Below are positions 26,601 to 38,600 of a stretch of 64,000 nt of DNA, one piece after another; the stretch's first letter is position 1, and each line of letters starts with the position of its first letter. The stretch spans positions 10,091,289 to 10,155,288 of the forward strand of contig QVOM02000103.1 in NCBI GenBank assembly GCA_003586115.2, in the 5' to 3' direction. Origin of the DNA: Salvator merianae. Lineage: Eukaryota; Chordata; Lepidosauria; Squamata; Teiidae. Position numbers and translations under genes: made by a program. A model generated the notes under the pieces. The model did no database searches. It had not been told where the DNA came from and saw only the letters and a program-made list of their open reading frames with translations.

Positions 26601-29600
26601 CAATCCAATAGTGGACTGAAGATGGATTAAAACTTGGGTGTGACTGGGCCCTCAGAGTGATTAACCCCAATTACAATTCTTTCAAAGCAAATAGAACCCA
26701 GGAAAGATACCCTCTCCCCTTTCCCCATTTTGTACACTTACTACAACTCACCTGTTCAGCTGGTGTATTTATCACCACCAAACCAGAGCCCATCTCATTA
26801 CATTTGGTCTTGCTGTCATTCCAGATGCTCGTATTCCTAGAGAAATAGTAGCAGTTTGATTCAAATCTCTCCCAGCCTTCCATACAACATGACAGCTTTT
26901 GTTCTGTAAGAGAAGAGAGTGGCAAAGATGTAAGACATTTTGTAGAATCCTTCAACAATATTTATTAGTTGACCCCTGCCCTTGTTTGTGATACTGTACT
27001 TCCTTTATTTTTTATTTATGGAACAGAAACGGGATGAACATAAACTTTATACTGATCATATGTGAATCTGAAATAGATGGAGAAGAGCTATATATTTTTC
27101 TAAGGCTCCATTCCCTTGGTGCCTGGATACATCCAGGATGGAGGACAGGCAGTGCAGTTTGTTCAGGAGCTTGGCATATGAGTGGGAGACGGGGCAAGCG
27201 TGTGGCAGTCACCTTGCTGAGCTTCCTGCTTAGCAAAGGAACTCCTGTTGCAGCAGCAAAGTTCCTGTCTGGGACACTTTTTGCTGCACCAGAAGCCATC
27301 CATTTTGATGCAGTCATCCATTTTTGGACCGCAGCCTGGACAATGATGGGGCCTGAGCCCCCTCCCCATCTATCTACATGGAAGGAAGTGACTCAAGGCC
27401 ATGGGAGTGCCCATTCTGAGCATGTAAAAAATGTATTTTACTGCTAAGTCACATGTGATGTGGATTAGGAAGACTCCAGAGGCTGCGTAGGAGCAGATAT
27501 GTGTGTCTGCATAGCTCATGGAACATCCAGATGTGTAGACATCCGGCCCCTGGAGTGACCCGGGAGTGCTTAAAGTGCTGTGTGCATGGTGCCTTAATCT
27601 CAAAGAATCTAGTCAGACTTGCTCCTGTAGTTGGGAAGATCAGATTAAATTCTGCAAACTACTTCTTCCTGTAGCCAAACCAGTGATATGAAAAGTTACC
27701 CAATTTGAGTGCAAGACAGTCCCAGACCCAGAAGGAAGGCTGGGGCCTTAACACAAGCTGTGCAAAAATTATGCAGAATAGCTTATATTAGAGTATGCCA
27801 CCTCAAGACATGATCTAGGATGTTTAGCTAATAGGCCTCCAGTCAGGAAATGTGTGCCCGTCCCACTGAGAATCAGCCATGCCAGAGCACGGAGGACTGC
27901 CTGGGCCTGCTGGAGGGAGGAACTGGCCATGAGCGAAGGCAAAGCTGGGCATTATGCTTTCTTAGGCCATGCCTGGGAAAGAGAGAGGTCCTGTTCAAAT
28001 GTTGAGAAGATTGGATTTCCCATAACAAATGCCAGGTCACTTGTAGATACTCAGTATCTCTGTTCTAGCCTAAATCCTGCTTTTGACACAAGTATTTCAA
28101 TATGAGTGGCTATTTGATTTTAAGATGCATCACTGTACAAATGCAGCCTTCTGAGTTGCCCACATGATTCTCTCAATCACAGTTACTAACCTTTTCCTTC
28201 AGTTCTCCTCAGAAGGCAATGCCAGTTTCCAGAAAGCTGGCTACCAAATCTTCCCTTGAGCATAACTGGAAAAAAAGAGAATGGGTAGCAACATTTTATA
28301 ATATCATGGAACTCCTCTCAAGCCATAGTGGCTTTGAAATACAGCACTCCTATGATGAATTCTAACAAGGTTTCATTTCCCAATACACATTCTTGGGTTA
28401 TTTTTTCCCCACTTCCTTTTCTTTCATAAAGGAAGTTCAGAATTATTAAGTAAGCGTTTCAGCATGGGATCAAAATCTGGTTTGCTGAGATTTACAGAAA
28501 TCATAGGCAATTGGAGTTTCTGCATTCAGCCCCTCTGGTTGCATGGCAGGCTCTACTAATATGTGGCTGAACTATTTTTAAATGAATTTCTGACAGGCTA
28601 CGTAGATGATTTATATAAGATATAGGGCCTCTTTTACCTTTGATCTAAAATCCAATATTTCTCAGTCAAATGGCTGGCCTGTTTCAGTGTTTAGTGAAAT
28701 ATGTGAGGATTCACTCTTAGTTTTTGTCTCTTTATAACCGTCCAAACACATCAACAAAGATGCTCTCAAATCCATATTGTGCTCTCGGATCATGTCAGCA
28801 GGATTCTGGTGTCTGCTCAGGACCATGTTCCAAACAAGGGCCAGACCCTCACATTTGGTTCACAGAGATGACGCGCCACTCATGCCTAGCCTGTTCTCAA
28901 GAGTGGGAACTGCACCCAGGAGCACTCTGTTGGCATATCAGGCCAGGGTTGCTCCTGCCACTGCTATGCAGAAAGACTGTGGGTGGCAGGAGTAGCCCAT
29001 GGCCCATTCTGGAGCCTAAATATTTCTGGAGCCTGACCAAATGTCCCCAGCGTGCAACTTCAAATACCAGGGAACTTTCATTTCCTGGCCTCAAAATTAG
29101 GACAGGGCTGCCATTCAAACAGGCAACTATTCAGCCCACTCCTGGGCTAGAGAAAGTGTTCTGGCCCAGGAGCAGTCTTCTCTACGCATGCCAAGCAGTG
29201 AATGTAGAAGTTGCCACCCCGAAATAACAGATTCTAGGAAGCCGAAAAGAATAATCACTCAAGTTAGATAAAGGCACCACCCACACCATGTCATGTTTTA
29301 TTCACCTGACCACAGCGCCCACATCATTGCTGTGGTTGAACTCTGCTCGTAACAGAGAAAAATCATATGCAGAATTACTGTGGAGGCCCAGAACTGTAGC
29401 TAGAAATCCACCACAGTTCAAATCCCTGTGTGAGATTTTGGCTGAATTGCCTCCTATCCTGGTGCATCCATACAGGGGTGAGGAGGTGATTCCAGCAGGA
29501 AGAGCAACCTGTGAGCAGTTATCTCCTAGTTTACCATTGGGTCACTTCTGTGGCAGGCTGGAAAGGCTCAAGGGCCAAAAGGAGGTGGAAGAATTTGCTT

Positions 29601-32600
29601 AACCCACCCAATCACTGCAAAGAAGATGGCCTTGGGGGCCTGTGTGGATGCATCCTAACTTTGTTATGCTTTTGCAAGTCTTTACCGTAACTCTGACACC
29701 TTTCCTTTCCCACCTAACTTTCCCTATTATGTTTGTACTGTGGGAACAGTGGTTTATGGTTTCATACTGCAGGGGTGTGGTAAGGTAGAAATTGGGAGTC
29801 TCATTTTCGTTTTGAACTATGTTTTAGCATACAAAGGACCAAAAGCTTATGATTTCATGAGTTGTACAAGGTATTTTCACTAAAATATCTGCATAAAATC
29901 TTTCCAGTGTTATAGATAACATAATTACTATTTATTTTGAGTTATAAGGATAGTTCACTAGGATCTGTTAAGACCTGATGTCCTCTAGTGATTGGGAAAA
30001 TAAATCTAAGGATTATTACTGCTTGATATTTTAATTGTTCCTTATTAACTTCTGAAGTTGCTGTAGCTCAGAAGTGGAGAATCTGCATTACAGGCAGAAT
30101 ACCTCAGGTTTGACCCCTGGCATCTCCCCAGAAAAAGGCTGTAACAAATCACTTCTGTACTGTTGCTAAGAAAAGTGCCCAGACAGTTAATTTAGAATTA
30201 TTTACCACCTTATATCAAATTATCTGAAGATGGGGTGCTAGATGAAAATAAAAAATAAAACACATTCAAATCTTTGAGAGTTATTTCTGTAAAACTCTTC
30301 CACCAAACAAGTCCAAATACCTGGATAAAGTAAAGGTCTTTATCAGCAGGAATCAAGCACAACTTCTTTTTCCCCTTTACCTTATTAACTGAGAGCAGAA
30401 ATCTTCCAAAAGAGTTGGCCAACCCTCTGGGCAAGAATCAGCAGATCAAGCAGTCCTAATTCCATAGCAGAACCAGGAGACTCTAACTGCAGCCTTGCCT
30501 GCGATCTTTCGGAACTGTGTATTGCTCTATGGGTAAAGCTGGTACTTCTAAAGCAAGATGTGGACCTTCTTTGTTTTTAAAGGATACACGAGTTTCACAA
30601 TAAGCATCACCTTCAAAGGGCCAATAGTTTCTATGGGCGAGTCTGTGCTTGTATTTAAATATATGTTCAATTAATCAGGAGGGTCTTTTGTAAGCTAATT
30701 ACAAGATGTTTTGGAGTGAGTAGAATGGACAAAGCAGCAAAGGCTAAGGCTGTGATCAGACACAACAACAACAAAAAGCAACTCTGAGGCAGCTCAGAGA
30801 CAACTTCAAGGTGGGATTGTTCATACACCAGTCTGCCCCTCCCCCCCCTCATGAACATTCTATGCTAGAAAAGGTGGATTAGAGAAGACTTGGGAGCACG
30901 AGGGCCACACACTGTCTCTATGAGGCGCCTCTGAGGCACCCCTTTTGTTATGTCTTGAACACAGCCTTAGATGAATAGAAACTGAGCCCTGATCTGTTTG
31001 GCTAAGGCAGTCATGATGGAGATGCATCAGATGTTCAAGATTTAAAGTCTAAGGACACCTATTTTTTTTTTTAAAAAGCAGTGTGGTCTAAGGCTGTGTT
31101 CAGACATAACAAAAGGGGTGACTTGGAGGTGCCTAAAAGAGATGGTGTGTGGCACTCGTGTTCTGAGATCTTCTCTAATTCACCTTTTCTAGCATAGAAT
31201 GTTCATGAGAAAGTGAAGGGGCAGACTGGTGTGTGAACAATCCCACCTTGAAGCTGTCTTTGAGCCATCTCAGAGATGCTCTTTTTTGTTGTGTCCAATC
31301 ACAACCTTAGTTGGCTTCCCCTTGCATCAAGCATGGCTAATCTGTGGTATCCCAGATCTGGATGTCAAAATTCAGACAAAGGAGATGTAGCGATAGATGG
31401 CTTTAAAAGAGGAGCACATTTCCCTGATCCAGCCGAACTCTTCTTCAACATTTATTTTGTCAAGTTCATTTCTATTTTATCCACCCTATGCCTCAGTTCA
31501 GTGAACACAGGGAAGCATCCTCAAAGTGCCCTTCTTGCGTTGCCCAGTCCAAAACGAGTATCTCAGAACACCACTCAGGCTGTAAGTACTCAGCTGGTGT
31601 GGTTTTCACTGGAAGGAAGGGGGACAAAAAGCGAAGAAGTGGCATTCTGCCTTTACTTGTCAAAAAGCCAGGTCTTGCTTGTCCAAGGAAGATGCAGTTT
31701 CTCCATACTGCTCAGGAAAGAGAGATGGAGAGAAGCAGCCTGTGTTGCCAAGGGCAACCTATGGACAAGGATTGTGTGCAGTCACACAGGTCATAGTACT
31801 TTAAGCTGCTTCTTTTGTTAAGTTAAAAAAACAAAAAAGAAACCTTTAAGCTGTTTTTCCCCCCTCAGTTCTTTGGAATGTTTTGAGCCCTTGTTCTTCA
31901 TGCCTCATGTACACACTGTAAAAACAATGGCTCAAAAGTGGTTTAGAGGTAGAAGCAATATGGCCTTTAATGTGGATTAGAGGCAGGATGGGAACAGCAA
32001 CTGCCACACACCGCCATATCCAGGCTGCTTTCTTTTATGCATTTGGCCTGGATGTAGTCATAGAAATATAGTGAAGACTGGTGCACAGTGTCCCTTTACC
32101 TTCTGCAAATGGGGCCTCAGCCAGAGCTGTGACAACTGTGAAACAGAGAAGGACCAAAGCTACTGATTCCATCACTTCTTATGCCAGAAGGGGCTGTTCA
32201 AAGTCTGTTTGCTTTACACTCATTTTAATTCTTGAATGTCATATATGATGAAATTATGAGGAGATATTCAATGAAATTCTTCCCAAATCCCTTTGGGACT
32301 TATGGTGCTTGAGGAGCAAGAAGAAAGTGATTGTCCATGGCCTGTTCATACTTATTTTTCACATCATACATTGCATTCTCCAGCACACGCGTCGTCAGAT
32401 AACAGGAGCATCCAGACAGGGCATGTAAATCAGGATCAGTGTAAATGTAACCATCCCATGTATTTCTCACAAATTTTCTGCACATTTTCTTAAATGAGAG
32501 CAGAATCTAGCCTGCTTCGTCTGGATATGCCAGTTTTAATCTTCTAGGGTTCAGATAGCCCCAAACAATATATAGAATATTTTCATTTTTGTAATACAGC

Positions 32601-35600
32601 TTCTATGATCCTTAGCCACAGTGGCTAGTGGACTCCTTGGATGCATTCTGACATGGCATTTAATCCATTTACAGGCCATCTTCAGTTCCCACTGGCCCAA
32701 CCTGAATTTGCCTTTCCATAGTTTTTCTGGATTGGAAATCCAGACTACTTTGCATTCGGATTCAATTCTCAACCCGTTTCAGATCACTAGCCTGTTTTAC
32801 TTTATGATGTGGGAACGTGGAAGGAGACTATTTGGGGAGACCATACTCTTTTGGGGGCATGCAGAGGGATGGCTCCCCACTTCCTGCCATCCAATGATAG
32901 ACTTTGTTGTATTTGAGAATGCGGGCACCACAGCCAGCAGGAATGGGAGGTTGGGGAGCGCTGTACTTCCTTCAGCCTCCTTTATGCCTCCCCTGCCACC
33001 ACTCCCAGGAGAAAATAGAGCCATCCTCCATTTTATTTTGCCAATCTGCAGTCCTTCCTCCTCCTGTATCCCCCATTGGGCATTGCCAGGAAGAAATTAA
33101 AGGCTTCCTCTAGTTCCGTCTGCTGATTAAACCAAAAAATAGAGCTCCTTCTAGGCTTACGGAGTTTTGCGCAAAACCGTCACAGCGCTACAGCAAACTT
33201 CAGGCAGCAACATGGTTTGCTTTGGGCTGCACAGTAAACCTCCTTATCAAGGTCTATTGGTACTCAGACCCAGAAGTGGACCAGGAGGCCATTTTTGGCA
33301 TCTTAATCCAGAATATGCTCCATGTCATGCAAACAAAGCATTTGAGAGAAGGCAGGCCCTCTAGTTCAAACCAGCGTGTGGACAAAAGAAGACCAGAAGA
33401 GGACTATGATGTCATATATTCCAGATCTAAATAAATGCAGAAAGGCTCTATGAATTTGAAGATTTACCATTTGTTTTGAAGAACTCACCAACTTCACCTC
33501 AAAGACTGACCAAAAGGGTAGATGTGAACATGCTTAGGCCACGTTGAAGTAGAAGCATGAACAGAAGTTACATTTGAAACTGAAGAGCACCTTCTAGATT
33601 TACTGAGTGATAAAGAGGAGGATCCAGATCCAGTGGCCAGAGGAAATCACCAGTAAGGACAAAGAGCAACTAGCCAGTGGTGAAAAAGTCTGAGGAAATG
33701 CTTAATCACTCTGCCAGGCCCAAGTGGCACTACGGCACGAAGATCTGCGGCAGGAGGTGGGAGGAAGGGTACAGCAGGCAGGAAAAGTCTAACCTCTGAA
33801 ATAACGTTGCCTAAGTTCTGCATTTGAAAGAAGTTTAAAACCTTATGTTAATAATCTTGTTTTAAAATAAGAGTATTGTGACCTTCAGCAGCAGTGATAA
33901 ATCACTAAGCATAGGTATTCAAAATAATTTGTTTTTAATTTTTTTCTATAATATGTTTTCATTACATTGTATTTATTATTGTTTTATACATATGGGTCTT
34001 TTTGCATATTTTTATATATTTCTATTGTGAGCTGCCCAGAAACCGTATTGTTATTGGGTGACTATTTAAAAATGAATAGTCTTTCCCCCACACAATGTCC
34101 AGTTTCAATAAGATATTTGAATTACCCACTTGATGCTCAGCCACTTTACAAAAATGAAGGGAAATATAAGTGTCTTGAGCTGAGTGATTTTGCCAGTCAG
34201 GTGGACAGCTGAGGTATGACATGGGCACCCAGCTCTGCCCAGTTGTATTCCTCTGAAATCCTTTTACTATTCACACTCCAGTGGTTTTCCAGCTTTCATC
34301 ATCACCCTCAGTCTTCAGATAATACCACAGTGCTGGGCCTCTTCCAAATAGGAGAGTGCACTGATGCTGTTGACAGATGTGTAACAAACACCACAGTCAC
34401 ACAAAATTAACTGTGAGGGAGAGGAACAGGAAAAACGACGCTCTGTGCATTGGTCGAGGCTTCAACAGCAGAGGCATAGCCTAGTACATTAATCTGGCAG
34501 CAGACTGCTGCCCAGTCCTCACTTCCTGGTTTCCTCAACTGACCAATTATGGCAGCATTCACATGACTGATCAGAAGAGGGGCCAAGCAGGAACTGGTAA
34601 GCAAGACTGAATGGCCAGCTGACCAATGGTAGCAACAGGAATAACGGGGGGCGGGGGGGAGGCCAGGGATGGACTGAAAGGCTAAAAACACAGATCAGAA
34701 GTGAGTCAAACAGGAAAAATGGCAGTACAGGTATAATCTTTGTCATAAAAATTTGACACGCCATTTTCACTGTCCACCGCAGAAGCAGTGTATTTTCACC
34801 TCAGAGGCGATCTTCTTAAGGTATTAGGTATCTGGCACCAGTCAGATAAGAGAGCCTGTAAACTGATTGCCCCTTTTTTTACTTGCCACAGATCAGCTAC
34901 ATCTTGACAAGCACATCAGTGATGTTGTTGGAAAACCTCCCTCAAGACAACTTGGATCAATGAGCATCTGGAAACAGGCCCATTAAGTCTTTGAGAAGAT
35001 TAAGATGTAATCTTTAAGTAGAATTCTCTAAGTCTTACCCTTTTTCAGACAGTTTTTCACCTTTGATACTTACCAAAGATGACAACAAGAAGCGAAATGC
35101 ATAGCAATGTTAAAAATCCTGAAAGCACCCATGGAAACCAGGAAATGCATTTGGAGGATGTACTAGGACGGGTTCCTCCTTCTGAAGAAGCTGAAAAGTA
35201 AAGTTGCTGCCATCATCAAGACTAAGAGTGAAAAACTCAAGCATGCTTAATGCAAACTAGTCAATCTTTGATGCATATTATCACCCTAATACATTCATAA
35301 TGAAGAACGAAGCTCAGAAAAAGAAAAAGATTGTGCTCAGAAAAAAATTATTAATGGTTATGAGCAAGCAGGTGGTAGTTACTCTGGACTCATAACATCA
35401 AGCAACAGAATAGGCCCGTCTATTCCTAGCAATACCAAAAAGGTATAATTATCACAGGCTTTGAGGAAGCGAGGCACACTTTGGGATGTGTAATTAATAC
35501 TTTAATGTGCAACTGTACATATTTTAAGATTTCAGTCTAAGGTATTTTGATTACACATCCCTTCACACTGAAATGGAAGGGCTTCAGAAGAAACTGAAGG

Positions 35601-38600
35601 TAGAATGCCTAAGCTCTTTTTCTTTAATTTTCAAAAACAGAACCATTTGAAAATATACAGACAGGGGAGCCTTAGGCAAACTGCACCATCTGGGCCCCGA
35701 TGCTCACAGGGCCAGCATTTGAGGCCCCACACTAGCCATTTGGGACAGCATTTGTAGTGTTGTGGCAGCTGTAAGCCTCCCGAGTCAGCCAGAGTTTCAC
35801 TTGTTCAGTGTGGTCAATGGCAGCAAACACCACAGAACAGCCACAAAATTCTACCATGCTATGCTGATGTGGGCCCAAATACAAAAGTCCTATAGTATAA
35901 AAGCCATTAAAAATAAATATATATATATATAAATCGTTCTTGAACAACCAATGCATGTTATAATACAGTACTGCTGATTTTTTTGTTGGGTTGTTTGCTT
36001 ATGTTTATAGCCTACCATTTGACTATATGTGCCTACAAAAATCTGTAACAAAATATCTCATTAAAACAAATGAAGAAGGGTGGCAGTTCAAAGGAGGTCT
36101 TTTCTGCAGTGACCCCCAGTTTGTGGAATGGCCTTCTCTCACCAAGCAACAACATTGTGTATGTTTCAATGCCTGGTAAAGGCACATCTCTTCACCCAGA
36201 TATTTGGCTGTTTGTTTCCTTTCTACAACTCTGCTATACCTTTTAGTTTTACCATTTTAACTTGTATTTTATTTGTAAACTGCTCTAAGACCATCAGGCA
36301 TAGGCTGGTATAAAAATGTAAATAATAAATAAATAAAATCCATCAATTATACCTATACCAAAATAAAGAGACCATATTTTTGGTACCATAACATTTAAGT
36401 AATCTAGGATCCCAGGATAGAAAGTCCTATTTCTAATCTTTGCCCTCACCCATACCTCATTCAAGAGGCGCTACTAATTGCATTTCTCTATCTGATGTTA
36501 ATATATGTCAGTGACTTGGCAGGCAGTCAAGCACATACTAAGGCCTTGAGCTGTTAAGTGGTTACCCTCCTGGAGATAACCGCCTTGTCATGATGGGAGG
36601 ACTCTGTAGCTCCAATAACACAAGAAGAGCAGATGGATGGGAGGAAATGGGGAGCTCCTCTCTGCACACCCAAAAAAGTGTGGGGTTCACTCCCCAAATA
36701 GTCTACTTGCACATTCTCACTTTGCAAAGTAAAACAGACCAATAATCTGAAACAGGCTGAGAACTCTGAATGCAAAATAGTCCTAATTTGGGCAATTTAG
36801 TCCAGAAAAAAGAATGGAAAGGCAATATCTTGTCAGGACAGTTGGAGCTGAAGATAAACTAATTAAATGTAAACTGATTAAATGCTTTGTCTGACCATGC
36901 CCTTACAGAGATACAATATATTCCAGAACCAAACCTTTTTGAAACTGGGACTTTTCCACACTGGGCCTTATTTAAAGGATCAGTCATATACATACTAATG
37001 CAGACTATGACAGACCCTGCATGGGGCCTGCTATGGTCTGCATTAGCAAGCAGACAGCATGCATCTGTTCTGGGATATATCCTGGAATAAGGCTCAGTGC
37101 AGAAAGATCTTATTCAATTGCTAGGCGAGGAGGAATCAGACAAAGATGAAACACCCACTAGACTATTTAAACCTACTGGCGAAGAGAGAGTCAAAATTCT
37201 AACACTTTTACAGTAACAAATAACTATACAGTATGAGATTGCACTAGTCACTACTGAGACTGCAGTAGTAACTAAAAGTGGTGTTTTGTGTTAAATTTGG
37301 AGAAACCACTTGTTATACTAGTTATGTTGAGCTATTTAAATTGTTCTTGTTTGATTGTTTTTTCGCAAACAGCTGACAGTTTGCAAAAGTAAACCTAATT
37401 TGCAAAGTAGATTGAATGATTTTGATTGCAACTGTAAGAAGAAAAAGATAATAGCCTGCATGCTTGAGGAAATTAGTTTTATTGATGTATTGTTTATTTA
37501 TTTATTTATTTATTTATTTATTAAAAATCATTACGCTGATGTTACTTTTATTCTTCATAGGATTTTTTCTCTGGTCTGACTGCAATAAAGTTTCCTCTCC
37601 CTGCAGCCACCTAACCTCTTACCCCGCCCTGACTCTGTGCCATCCTCACCCTGCAGTCACAGGAATAGGAGCACCTCCATTCTCCATTCTCCATCCTCCA
37701 TCTCCTTGTTCCTTCTTTTCTGGCACATTCCCAAACCACACTCACACAAGCACACAAAGAACAGGGACAAAACATATCACAAAAAACAAATAGAATTACC
37801 TGCCCTGGGGGGGAAGAAGTGAGGTATATGAAAAAAGTGGCAAGAGAAGAAAAAGGAAAAGTAAAGAGGAGATGGTTTTGAGCAGAACTATTGGAATTGT
37901 TCCACTGTCGCTTTTTCAGCTGCAGGGCCCAGCAAGTTACAAGGAAGTTACCTCTGAATGACTTGAACAACAGTAAACAAACAGAGGGAGTAGATAATTT
38001 GACTGCATTGGCTTCCAAATAAGAGAAAAATCCTAAGAAAGAAGGAGACAACAAGCTTAGACAAGGTCATGAAGGATGAGAACATCTCCCTGATAATAAT
38101 GGTCTTTAAAGCAACGGTGATATATGGAAGTAAAAGGTGGACACAGAAAAAGGGTGAAAGAAGGATGCCTTCAAAATATAGATCTGGAGACTGTCATTAA
38201 GAATACCACAGACTGCAAGAAGGACAAAGAGATCAATCCTGGATCAAACGAAGCCCCTCTGCTCCCTCAGGCAACGCTTGTCAAGCCAAAACTCAGATTT
38301 TGGACGTGTGATGTATGCAAGTGAAGGGAAGCAGGCTGGGAGGCTGGCAACCTGTGCTTGGCAAGATCGAGGGAAGCAGAAGACATGACTGACGAATGGA
38401 ATCAGACAACTGAAACATCCTTGGAAGAGCTACAAGCTACTACTGCTAGGGACAGGTCAAAATGGCAAGCATTTGTCCATACAATTACTGGGAGTCAAAT
38501 CCACCTCAATAACATCTACCAGCAACTCCTGTACAAACACTTGGTAATGTGTCCAGTAAGTTCCTAGCGGCCAGTGCAAATGTCCTCAACATAGTATTAC

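Noticed and set aside
28724..29227. 167-residue plus-strand frame in CLEC4A intron 2
   Set aside because: No domain, signal, membrane segment or splice context, and an overlapping frame of similar length exists. Chance is likely.
30057..30140. tRNA-like sequence with A- and B-box
   Set aside because: No complete cloverleaf or acceptor stem, and it continues into SINE-specific sequence shared with two other loci.
32300..32500. Minus-strand frame with CRKFVRNTWDGYIY and VKNKYEQAMDN just upstream of the signal-peptide segment
   Set aside because: Protein-like in composition and preceded by an AG, but the pyrimidine tract is poor, no family was recognised, and it ends in a stop before the signal-peptide ATG. 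Not enough to call an exon.
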